The notes under the pieces: generated by a model | What the model was told of the DNA's origin: nothing | Database searches by the model: none | Seen by the model: the letters and a program-made list of their open reading frames with translations, nothing else | In this document: positions 46,201 to 54,414 of the stretch, one piece after another | Position numbering within the stretch: the first letter of the stretch is position 1 | How the letters are laid out: every line of letters begins with the position of its first letter | Translations under genes and position numbers: made by a program | Origin: Ruegeria marina | GTDB lineage: Bacteria > Pseudomonadota > Alphaproteobacteria > Rhodobacterales > Rhodobacteraceae | NCBI RefSeq assembly: GCF_900101475.1 | Contig: NZ_FMZV01000020.1 | Coordinates: 18,645-82,644 of the forward strand | Direction: 5' to 3' | DNA: 64,000 nucleotides

Positions 46201-49200
46201 CCCACGATGCGAGTGCGCGGAAGGCCTATTTCGAGCGCATCTTCGGAAGTGCGCGCATTAGGCGGGTTATTGCGCGCGAGCATACGGGCCTTCTTGAAAG
46301 GGATGTCCGCACACGCATCGAGAAGGGATTCATGAAGGCGGAGCAGGACCCGTGGGACCCGAATATTCTCTCCGCAACGTCTACCCTGGAGATGGGTATC
46401 GACATTGGTGACCTCTCCACATTGGCATTGTGTTCCGTGCCGCCAGAGCAGGCAAACTACATTCAGCGTATCGGACGCACCGGTCGCCGAGATGGGAACT
46501 CGCTCAATCTTACGGTCGCGACGGGACGGTCTCACGATCTTTACTTCTGGGCTGAGCCCAAAGAGATGATTGCCGGTGCGATCAAGACTCCGGGGGTCCA
46601 CCTCAAGGCATTTGCAATCCTAAAACGTCAATTCGCAGCGTTTACGTTGGATAGTTGGAACCGAGAAACGACGCTTGGTGAGGGAGAGGGTTATGGGACC
46701 CTCAGAACTTGTTTTGAGAACATCCAGCTCGGTCATGACAAGTTGTTCCCCCTTTCATGGTACCGCTACGCGGAGGACAATGTTGAGCGGCTCCTCTCCG
46801 GTTTTATCGGGCTCTTTCCTGAGCTAACTGCAGAAAGTCGCGATACGGTCGATCGTCTTGCCGCTTTCGCGCGCGGAGAAGAAGGCGGGTTCACTGCGTG
46901 GGTCGCGGACGAATTCCAACGCATCAAAGACGAGCGGGACGATCTGTTGCGCCAAATCAAGAGGAGCGACAACGAGACCAAGCGGGTTCGCAAGCTAAAC
47001 CCGCCGCCACAAGATCGGGAGGATCAGCTTGCAGCGCTGCGCCTGGAACGCCGGAGTTTAAGGGAGCTTGTCAAAGACATTGAACGCAAAGACGTGCTCG
47101 GCTTCCTGACAGAGCACGGTATCCTACCCAATTATGCCTTCCCGGAAGAAGGCATTCATTTGAAGTCCGTGATTTACCGACGGCCGCAGCGCGGGGAAGA
47201 CCTTGAGACGACTGTCTACGAATATGCCCGCTCAGCTTCAGCCGGACTTTCGGACTTCGCGCCGCCTTCACGCTTTTACGCAGAGGGCCACCAGGTTCGC
47301 ATAGACGAGGTTAATCTTGATCTTTCAGAAATCGAAACTTGGCGCGTTTGTCCAGATTGCACCTATATGGAGCGCCTTGTCGGAGGAGAGACCGACAAAC
47401 CGTGCCCTTCTTGCGCCTCGGATAGTTGGCGGGATAGCTCACAGAAAAGAGACTTTATCAGGCTTCGTCAGGTGATTGCGGTCACCGACGCGCGCCGTGC
47501 GCGCATTGGTGACGATAGTGATGAGCGGGAAATACGTAGCTTCGACCGGTCACTATTTCCCTCCTTCGCAAAGGATGCTGTGGAGGAGGCTTACTCCCTC
47601 GCTGATGCACCGCTGCCTTTCGGTTTTGAGTACATTCGGCAGTGTAACTTTCGTGAAGTGAATTTCGGTGAGCCGCGCGAGGGGCAAGGCCTTTTCCGTG
47701 CAGCAGGTCGTGACGCGCGTGGTGGCGGATTCCAGATTTGTCATCACTGCGGAAAGATTCAGGGAATCCGACGAAGACGTGGTGAGCCTAACCACAAGCC
47801 ACGCTGCCCTGCGAAGGATAGCGAAGACACCGACGATTTCTTGAAGATCGCGTACCTGTATCGGGAGTTTCCCTCCGAAGCTATCCGCATCCTTATGCCC
47901 ATCAGCGCACTTGATGCGGACAAGGGCGTCCAGTCATTCATTTCTGGTTTGAATCTTGGGCTTCGGCTTCATTTTGAAGGCAAGGTAGATCATCTTCGAA
48001 TGGCCATGCTGGAGGCCAGTGAGGGCCTCATTACCCGCCGTTATCTCTATCTCTACGACTCTGTGCCAGGTGGGACCGGCTACCTAAAGCAGCTCATGAC
48101 GAAGCCGGAAGATTTTCGGGCAATATTCGAAAAGGCGCTGCAGCATATGCAGGGTTGCTCTTGTAATGGCGATCCGGACAAGGACGGTTGTTATCGCTGT
48201 ATATACGCTTATCGCGACGCCTCGCGCATGGAAAAGACATCGCGCAGCTACGCTGTGTCGATGTTCTCCGCGATCCTTGAGCATTGGGACTCTCTAGAGT
48301 CTGTTGGCTCTATCGGCGACATTAAAGGTAATGCTCTGCTTGAAAGCGAGCTGGAAGCGATGTTTGTCGCGCGCCTTGAAAAGATGGCAAAGGATGCCGG
48401 TGGTATCTTCCGGACAGTCACCGTGAACGGAAAGAAAGGCTATTTTCTGAAGCTTGGCGAGGACGCGCAGGCTTGGGAAGTTGAGCCCCAGGTCTGGATG
48501 AACGAACGCTTCATACTACCGGTCAAAACGCGCGCTGATTTTCTTATCACGCCCAAGCCATCATCGGGCTCTCTGAAGCCAATCGCCATCTACGTTGATG
48601 GGTGGGAGAACCATTACGACCGGATTGCCAGCGATATCGAGAAACGGCTTGCTATTGCGCGTACGGGAGACTGCCTCACTTGGTCATTGAGTTACAACGA
48701 TCTCGATAAGGAGGCAGCGAGCACCCCACAGCAGCGTGTTGAGCACCTATGGAATCCGTTCGAAGGTCATTCATTTGAGGGAAGCCTTGAGAAATTCTTC
48801 ACATCCGATGGCTGTGCTGCTGCGAGGAAGTGTGTAACCGCGCCTGCGCCAAAGGTCCTGGAGGCCTACCTGAGGGGTGAGACCCCAAAGCAATGGGAAA
48901 CAGTGCCGCAGATTTTGACGCTCGTAACCCTCTTGGCAGCCGCATCTGAAAAGCAGCCCGAGAAGATCAGAGAGCGCGTCATTGCCGACGGCGGTGGTCA
49001 GCTTGCTGACTTCCTTGAAGAGCTGGGTCCTCAGAGCCGCATGGCCATGTTGGCCCGCGACGGCTTTGCCTTCCTAGCGGGTATGCCGACCCCGCCTGAC
49101 CTTGAGAAATCAACGCCCATCGTTCTCCTCGACGATACGCAAGGCAACACCGCCGAAGCAAAGCAAGCATGGAACACGGCTCTACGGCTGCTCAATCTGA

Positions 49201-49586
49201 CCCAATTTTCGGAAAGAGCGCATGTGGCTGCGCAGAGCAATCACAACATGCCGTTACCTCACGGTGCGACACCCGGTGCCGCTGTGGATGATGGGGCGTG
49301 GCAGGAGGTGTACGATCTCACCGCGGAGGAGCTCCATCCAGTTATCGACGCTCTGCGCAGCGAAAGTGTAAATCTTCCTATCGTGGGCTTTGAACTGCTC
49401 GATGGCTCTCGCGTCGTAGGAGAGGCTGAGCTTGCCTGGGAAGACCAGAAGATCGGGATCGTTTTTTCAGAGCATGAAAGCGTGTTCGTGAAGCAGGGTT
49501 GGAAAACATTTGAATACGATTCGATAATTGGAGATAGCAGTGAATTTTTGAAAGAAATTAAGAACAAGATGGGGGCAAAAGTATGA
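43287..49586 (+). CDS. DEAD/DEAH helicase with DUF1998 and nuclease-like C-terminus (DruE/DrmAB-like)
   Basis: A 2099-aa protein. The first helicase lobe has ATGTGSGKTE at about 95-104, YPMNALATDQ, VDELH at about 227, and TSATLG near 266. Several Cys pairs follow (HCKDCGG near 482, CSDC and CRSC near 548-570, CPYCG near 593). The second lobe has TLEMGIDIGD near 1030 and QRIGRTGRRDG near 1060. DUF1998 occupies about 1480-1665: CHHCGKI, SVPGGTGYL, CSCNGDPDKDGCYRC. A last region (about 1687-1800) has an E, then RADFLI, then IAIYVDGWENH, then DIEKR, as in Vsr/DUF559-type endonucleases. DISARM keeps helicase (DrmA), DUF1998 (DrmB) and nuclease (DrmC) in separate genes; Druantia DruE is a single giant helicase-DUF1998 protein. 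Confidence 0.85.
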   Translation: MLPSILARQVERGLEEFLRGAFSPSTPGFDDIIDRFVAESENLFKGPYLSFDMPFRDGDAGRDYFPDVPLSFSPYKHQERAFARVGSGAPASTVIATGTGSGKTECFTWPILDYCLRTENEPGIKAILIYPMNALATDQARRLAAAIWKNDKLKGSVRVGLYVDVEPGSPSATMTEADVITSRDEIRRNPPDILITNYKMLDYMLVRPRDKALWAHNEPETLRYLVVDELHTFDGAQGTDLACLIRRLKARLECPKDHLCCVGTSATLGQDGTSRIISYASQVFGEPFDESAIVTEDRLTIAEYLLDKDVSEVHVPTPEQVASLIHDTDGLTPPELIARAYELWFTQGPETAIDDPQWRLDLAEKLDGHVFLQSLLRAIKGRPTAYADLLEQLKGKSYLASDDPEYLTGIIDTLTALVSHARRTKPDLIDKTGQPILLPYFSVRSQLWFRELKRIVGDLTVRPSLRYSDDLTEDALRKHLPVVHCKDCGGTGWAAISPLRGQRLEGEPKKVYEKYFGYSDRLRFVLLDKPERERQRERRFTHSARVCSDCLTYHDTAEQRAKCRSCASENLVDAYIHFPAVVRSENVHVTHDCPYCGSTDGMGILGAQSPTLLSATVSTMFASPHNDDPKLLTFSDSVQDAAHRAGFFEARSFASVFRTALRKFVSQTGQPVGLDSVLRDLPPFLRKEGDPEFVATFTPQDQQWRKDYEILLETGVLDDRSNLPSILEERLSWEAFAELSFRSQNGQTLEKAGLIGIHPEVTRVRDAARKMMVQARDKLGDGFETFTEDEWLAFLLGLIARMRQRGAVLTDLTRDFLDVGANWFALLRRSGREHKLPNMHPRAPRPVFPASRFAEGYDSVGSVGSATSWYAGWADKVFLEKHALAPASYPDLYFLAFDALEKARLVERRDMGPKFQTSVVWGLLPSEIKLWQDISALRCNRCGHAHHVPVDAENSWNGMPCTKLGCEGSMQTHDASARKAYFERIFGSARIRRVIAREHTGLLERDVRTRIEKGFMKAEQDPWDPNILSATSTLEMGIDIGDLSTLALCSVPPEQANYIQRIGRTGRRDGNSLNLTVATGRSHDLYFWAEPKEMIAGAIKTPGVHLKAFAILKRQFAAFTLDSWNRETTLGEGEGYGTLRTCFENIQLGHDKLFPLSWYRYAEDNVERLLSGFIGLFPELTAESRDTVDRLAAFARGEEGGFTAWVADEFQRIKDERDDLLRQIKRSDNETKRVRKLNPPPQDREDQLAALRLERRSLRELVKDIERKDVLGFLTEHGILPNYAFPEEGIHLKSVIYRRPQRGEDLETTVYEYARSASAGLSDFAPPSRFYAEGHQVRIDEVNLDLSEIETWRVCPDCTYMERLVGGETDKPCPSCASDSWRDSSQKRDFIRLRQVIAVTDARRARIGDDSDEREIRSFDRSLFPSFAKDAVEEAYSLADAPLPFGFEYIRQCNFREVNFGEPREGQGLFRAAGRDARGGGFQICHHCGKIQGIRRRRGEPNHKPRCPAKDSEDTDDFLKIAYLYREFPSEAIRILMPISALDADKGVQSFISGLNLGLRLHFEGKVDHLRMAMLEASEGLITRRYLYLYDSVPGGTGYLKQLMTKPEDFRAIFEKALQHMQGCSCNGDPDKDGCYRCIYAYRDASRMEKTSRSYAVSMFSAILEHWDSLESVGSIGDIKGNALLESELEAMFVARLEKMAKDAGGIFRTVTVNGKKGYFLKLGEDAQAWEVEPQVWMNERFILPVKTRADFLITPKPSSGSLKPIAIYVDGWENHYDRIASDIEKRLAIARTGDCLTWSLSYNDLDKEAASTPQQRVEHLWNPFEGHSFEGSLEKFFTSDGCAAARKCVTAPAPKVLEAYLRGETPKQWETVPQILTLVTLLAAASEKQPEKIRERVIADGGGQLADFLEELGPQSRMAMLARDGFAFLAGMPTPPDLEKSTPIVLLDDTQGNTAEAKQAWNTALRLLNLTQFSERAHVAAQSNHNMPLPHGATPGAAVDDGAWQEVYDLTAEELHPVIDALRSESVNLPIVGFELLDGSRVVGEAELAWEDQKIGIVFSEHESVFVKQGWKTFEYDSIIGDSSEFLKEIKNKMGAKV

Positions 49587-51739
49587 GCACGTTAAATCCA
49601 GTTGTCGCAATTGGTGATGATATATTGGACTGCCTTAGCAGGCTTCCGAAGGGAGCTTATCAGAAGGCAGCGAAGTTTATCATGAGGTTTCGCTCTGACC
49701 CCCGTTCGAGTGGAATAAACTATGAGCGCATACAGAACGCAAAAGACGATAATCTTCGCAGCGTAAGAATTGACCAGAATTTAAGAGGTATTGTTCTCGC
49801 ACCTGAGAAAGGCAACGTCTATGTACTGTTGTGGATAGACAACCACGACGATGCCTATAAGTGGGCAGTCAATCGGATGGCACGTGTAAACGTAGCCTCC
49901 GGATCGCTTCAAGTCTTCTCGGTTGATGAGAAATCGGTCAAGGCGGAGCCAAAGAAGGAAGAGGCAAAACCCGGTTTATTTGACGATTTGCGAGACCGCG
50001 AATTGGTGCGACTGGGTGTGCCCGAAGAACTGCTTTCCGTTGTGCGTAAGATAAATTCTGAAGCTGACCTTGAGACGGCGGAAGATAGCCTGCCCCCGGA
50101 TGCCTATGAGGGTCTATACTTGAAGGCAGCAGGCTACAGCTATGAAGAAGTCATGGCTGAGCTCGACCGCAAGGACGAAGACAGTGGCGTCGCATCGGAT
50201 GATTTTGAAACGGCTCTACAGACGGATGAGAGCAAGCGAAAGTACTGGGTGGCAGATGACGAGGAAGAACTGCAACGCATGCTAGACGCGCCATTGGAGA
50301 AATGGCGCGTCTTCCTGCATCCCTCTCAGCGCAAGCTTGTCGAACGAGATTGGAATGGCCCGGTCCGTGTTCTTGGCGGTGCGGGCACGGGGAAAACGGT
50401 GGCGGCAATGCATAGAGCACGTTGGCTTGCCGAACATCGTTTAACAAGACCGGCGGACCGCATCCTATTCACTACGTTCACTTCGAACCTGGCAGCGGAC
50501 ATTCAAGAGAACCTTCGTGCAATATGCGAGACCGACCAACTGCAGCGCATTGAGGTCGTTCACCTTGATGCTTGGGTCTCAGCCTTTCTGAGATCGCATG
50601 GTGAAAGCCGCAGTATCGTCTTTCCTGGCAGCAACGAAAAACTTGATGGGTTTTGGACGGAAGCAGTCACGAACTATGGCTCCGAGTTGGGTCTGGAGAC
50701 AAAGTTTTTTCAGGATGAATGGAGCGCGGTAGTCCAAGCCAACGGTGTTTCAAACCGCGATCAATATCTTCGAGCACCGCGCATTGGGCGAGGTACACGT
50801 TTAGATCGGAAAAAGAAGGCCGACATCTGGAAGGTGTTCGAAGCCTATCGTGCGCGTCTGGATGAGGAAGGATATCTTGAACCGGACGATGCCTACAGGC
50901 TGGCTCGCGAAATCCTGGAAAGTAGACCCAGTACACTTCCCTATAAATCTGTCGTTGTAGATGAAGCTCAGGATATGGGGCCTGAAGCATTCCGTTTGAT
51001 CCGAGCACTCATCCCGGAAGCTGAAGACCACCCAGACACCAACAGCATGTTCATCGTCGGTGACGGGCATCAGCGGATTTATGGTAGACGCGTGGTTCTC
51101 GGGCGATGCGGCATAAATATCCGAGGCCGCAGTCGCAAACTCAGGGTGAACTACCGAACATCAGAGGAAATCAGAAAATGGGCGGTCTCCATACTTGCGG
51201 GAGTGCCCATTGATGATCTGGACGACGGCGCAGACGATGAGCGTGGTTATCGGAGTCTCTTCCATGGTCCAGCTCCGGAAATTGCGAACACGAAGAATCA
51301 AGCGAATGAATTTGAAAGACTTGGAGCTTGGGTGGGAGAGCTGGAAAATGAAGGATTTTCGCCCAAGGATATTTGCATCATTGCAAGAGACAAACGGACA
51401 CTGCGCCTATTCGAGAACCACCTACGTTCAGAGGAGATTGCAACTGTTGAGATCAAAAGGCGACAGGCAGAAGACAGGCGCCGCCAAGGAATAAGACTTG
51501 CAACAATGCACCGTGCAAAGGGCCTAGAGTTTATGGCTGTGGCACTTGTTGCAATGAACGATGGGGTCGTCCCGAACGTTCTAGCAATTCGTGCTGCTCC
51601 GGACGAGGCCGGAAGAGAAGAGGTGATTGATGCTGAGCGCATGCTGGTCTACGTCGCAGCGACCCGTGCGAAGAAGAGGTTGCTCGTTACTTCATCGGGC
51701 AAGCCTTCAGAAATCATAGATTTCGAGGGGGCTAAGTGA
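49583..51739 (+). CDS. RelE-like domain fused to UvrD/Rep-type SF1 helicase
   Basis: A 718-aa protein overlapping the previous gene by ATGA. The first ~110 residues (LPKGAYQKAAKFIMRFRSDP...LRSVRIDQNLRGIVLAPEKGNVYVLLWIDNHDDAYKWA) have the RelE/ParE toxin fold pattern. From 265 the helicase follows: GGAGTGKT (265-272), DEAQ (460-463), NYRTSEEI, ATMHRAKGLEF and VYVAATRAKKRLLV. RelE-like domains on helicases may bind RNA or ribosomes, or act as an abortive toxin; whether catalytic residues are retained is not clear by eye. It is the last gene of the plus operon and meets the minus operon 47 nt away. Confidence 0.85.
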   Translation: MSTLNPVVAIGDDILDCLSRLPKGAYQKAAKFIMRFRSDPRSSGINYERIQNAKDDNLRSVRIDQNLRGIVLAPEKGNVYVLLWIDNHDDAYKWAVNRMARVNVASGSLQVFSVDEKSVKAEPKKEEAKPGLFDDLRDRELVRLGVPEELLSVVRKINSEADLETAEDSLPPDAYEGLYLKAAGYSYEEVMAELDRKDEDSGVASDDFETALQTDESKRKYWVADDEEELQRMLDAPLEKWRVFLHPSQRKLVERDWNGPVRVLGGAGTGKTVAAMHRARWLAEHRLTRPADRILFTTFTSNLAADIQENLRAICETDQLQRIEVVHLDAWVSAFLRSHGESRSIVFPGSNEKLDGFWTEAVTNYGSELGLETKFFQDEWSAVVQANGVSNRDQYLRAPRIGRGTRLDRKKKADIWKVFEAYRARLDEEGYLEPDDAYRLAREILESRPSTLPYKSVVVDEAQDMGPEAFRLIRALIPEAEDHPDTNSMFIVGDGHQRIYGRRVVLGRCGINIRGRSRKLRVNYRTSEEIRKWAVSILAGVPIDDLDDGADDERGYRSLFHGPAPEIANTKNQANEFERLGAWVGELENEGFSPKDICIIARDKRTLRLFENHLRSEEIATVEIKRRQAEDRRRQGIRLATMHRAKGLEFMAVALVAMNDGVVPNVLAIRAAPDEAGREEVIDAERMLVYVAATRAKKRLLVTSSGKPSEIIDFEGAK

Positions 51740-51786
51740 TCCCAAACCAAAAATGCAAACCCCACACCTTCCGAAGGAACTAGATG

Positions 51787-54414
51787 CTAATTTCGATCCT
51801 CAGGTGTCGAAAGCAGCGCCAGGATCGGAGTGAGCTTGGGTCGCCTATAGGGTAGAGAGAGCTCCGGCAATTTTTCCTCTAGGCCTTTGATTAGCTCTTT
51901 GATTGAAGTCGTGTCCTCGGGGTTTGGCTCTATGTCCTGACCGGAGTAAACTTGAGCATCGTTAAGGCTCAGTAAGGTTTCCCAGTCCCTCATAACTGCA
52001 AACGTGCCATCCTGATTTTTCTGGATGCTCAGGATAATCCTGTGAACTGTCGCACCGGTCCCGGTGATTTCATCTTCTGCCATGGCGATCACAATCGGAC
52101 TGGCTAAACCTTCACTACGTGACAGAAAAACCTCTTGCTCGCGACATGCAATAATCGCTCTGTCAATCAAGGGATGACCAACGCCAAGCAATTTGATCAT
52201 TGCCTGGTCTGCCGGTAGCGACCTGTCGAAAACGAGACCATCGTATCGATCGCGCAGGTCAATATTTCCGCGCCATTTATCCGGCGTAGCGACCGATAGT
52301 CCGGCGTCGCCTTTGGTAACACGCCTACCGTTGAGCTGCATGGCTCTCCGAAAAAAGGCTTCCAATGCAGGCAGGTCAAGCTTCGGTATTTCTTTACCGG
52401 CCGATTGGAAGTCATAACGCGCAACATTCCCTACAATTGTGCGAACGGCATCAACAGCATCCTCTCCGCCAAACTGCATTGTCTTGGAGTCAAACCAGTC
52501 GGATAGACGGTCTGATGGGCGCGTGCTTGCTTCTGAGAAGAGTTCATCGAAAAAGTGGCTTCCTGTCATTCCGATTACTAGTTGAGAGATATCCTCAGCT
52601 TCTTCCATGGATGCGGATAGGGCGGCTTGAATGCGCTCCAATTTTTCCTCTAACAGGGACCAAATTCGTGCTTCGACCGTTTCGGGGTTGCGCATCAGGT
52701 AGACTTGTACTGCTCGCTTCTGCCCATAGCGATTGAGGCGCCCAACCCTTTGGTGCAGCCTCATCGGGTTCCAAGGCAAATCCACATGTACAAGTGTCGC
52801 GCAGCGCTCCTGTAGGTCTATTCCTTCGCCGCCAGCTTCCGTAGATATCAGGAAGCGCGTCCGACCACTGTTGAATTCAGAAGCGGCGTTATCCCGAGGG
52901 CACTGAAGTGCCTGCTCATTCTTATCGGAATCAATGAAGCGAAGCCTTTCATCTCCGTTGATGAAGCCAACGCAGCCTTTCCCAAAGCGGTCCTCAAGGG
53001 TTGTGAATACCAACGCCTGTGTGGCTTTGTACTCGGTGAAGAAAAGAACCGGCTCACCAGGGGGCAGGCGCGTCTCGATTAATTCAACAAGGCGGTCAAC
53101 TTTCGTTTCGCTCTCAACATTCTCGGCGAGATCAAGAATCTCGTCTAGGCGTTCTATCTCATCCTGCATCAGCATGAGCGCAAGTTGATTTGGTCTCTCT
53201 TCTTCTGCCTCAGCCAACTCATCCAGCGTTTCTGGCTCAATCTCCTCCTGCAACGGTGCGTCCATAATCCGTTTTGAAAGTGTTTCCCGGCGTCGCCTCA
53301 ACGCACTACTGATTGCTGCAATTGATGATGCGGCAAGTTTTTGCAGAGCGATCAGAAGAAGCATCCTCGCCGTTTGTTGTCGCCCTGAAAGATTGGAGGC
53401 ATAGGCCCGACCATCGAGAATAAACTCACTCATGGTTCGATAAAATTTCGCTTCGCTGTCCGAGTACGAATAATCAACAGCCTCAGTCGAAACTGGCTTG
53501 AACAGTTTGTTACCCTGTAGATCGGTCGCTAGCGCTTTATTATTCCTGATCATCGCTTTGTGTAGATCGGGAAGTTGTTCAAAAACATCACGATCAGGAT
53601 CGAAAAGGTCTGGGCGTACAAGGTGCATTAATGCAAGAAAGCCGTAATCTTTACCCCGGTGCGGTGTGCCAGTAAACAGGACTAAGGAATTAACCTTATC
53701 CGCCTTTTGCAGATCTTCGAGCAGAGAATAAGTTAGCGTATTTGTTCTTTCTTGAGCTTGGAAATGATGCGCTTCATCGACAATGACCAAGTCCCATGGT
53801 TCTGCAGAAAGGAGCCGCTCCCTCGCCTTCTTCATCCTCAGTGTATGGAACGATGCGACGACTTGTTGTGCCGTCTCCCAGAAACTAACTCGACCGCGAT
53901 CAACGTCCGCAGAATACTCCTGAAGTCGGATGTCAAACATTGTTTTAAGGCGCGCACGCCATTGTGGTGCCAGCCTTGCAGGCGTTAATACCAATACCCG
54001 GCGTACACGACCGGATGTCAGCAAGGGCTCCAGTATGAGCCCGGCTTCGATCGTCTTGCCTAGTCCAACATCGTCGGCAACAAGCCATCGGGTCGGCCAG
54101 GTTCTGGTTACTTGACGGCAGACCCACAGTTGGTGGGGAAGGAGCTGAACACGAGAGCGTGAGAAAACGCCCCATTGATCATTGACTGATTGAACGGCTA
54201 GGGCCTGGGCTCGTGTCAAGGTCGCTAGGGGATCGTCGAGCTGGCCCTCTTGGAGAGCATTCTCAAGTGACCGAAGCTGAACCAACTCACTAGCTTCTAC
54301 CTGTTGGATATCAGCGCCAAACCGAACGACCACAGTGTCACCGAGATTGCTGACCACTCGGCCTTCACCATGTGTTGCGTGTCGTACAAATTGATCGGTT
54401 TCAAAGCCTGTCAT
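51787..54414 (-). CDS. RapA/HepA-like SNF2 ATPase
   Basis: An 875-aa superfamily 2 ATPase. It begins with a Tudor/KOW-like segment (HGEGRVVSNLGDTVVVRFG, 14-33) like RapA. Walker A ADDVGLGKT is at 113-121, DEAH at 213-216, then FTGTPHRGKD. The second lobe has STEAGGEGIDLQERCATLVHVDLPWNP and QRVGRLNRYGQ. It overlaps the sacsin-like gene by four bases (ATGA), so the two products are made together and probably interact. It is a different paralogue from the SNF2 protein at 35617 and lacks that protein's long helical end. Confidence 0.87.
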   Translation of the reverse strand: MTGFETDQFVRHATHGEGRVVSNLGDTVVVRFGADIQQVEASELVQLRSLENALQEGQLDDPLATLTRAQALAVQSVNDQWGVFSRSRVQLLPHQLWVCRQVTRTWPTRWLVADDVGLGKTIEAGLILEPLLTSGRVRRVLVLTPARLAPQWRARLKTMFDIRLQEYSADVDRGRVSFWETAQQVVASFHTLRMKKARERLLSAEPWDLVIVDEAHHFQAQERTNTLTYSLLEDLQKADKVNSLVLFTGTPHRGKDYGFLALMHLVRPDLFDPDRDVFEQLPDLHKAMIRNNKALATDLQGNKLFKPVSTEAVDYSYSDSEAKFYRTMSEFILDGRAYASNLSGRQQTARMLLLIALQKLAASSIAAISSALRRRRETLSKRIMDAPLQEEIEPETLDELAEAEEERPNQLALMLMQDEIERLDEILDLAENVESETKVDRLVELIETRLPPGEPVLFFTEYKATQALVFTTLEDRFGKGCVGFINGDERLRFIDSDKNEQALQCPRDNAASEFNSGRTRFLISTEAGGEGIDLQERCATLVHVDLPWNPMRLHQRVGRLNRYGQKRAVQVYLMRNPETVEARIWSLLEEKLERIQAALSASMEEAEDISQLVIGMTGSHFFDELFSEASTRPSDRLSDWFDSKTMQFGGEDAVDAVRTIVGNVARYDFQSAGKEIPKLDLPALEAFFRRAMQLNGRRVTKGDAGLSVATPDKWRGNIDLRDRYDGLVFDRSLPADQAMIKLLGVGHPLIDRAIIACREQEVFLSRSEGLASPIVIAMAEDEITGTGATVHRIILSIQKNQDGTFAVMRDWETLLSLNDAQVYSGQDIEPNPEDTTSIKELIKGLEEKLPELSLPYRRPKLTPILALLSTPEDRN

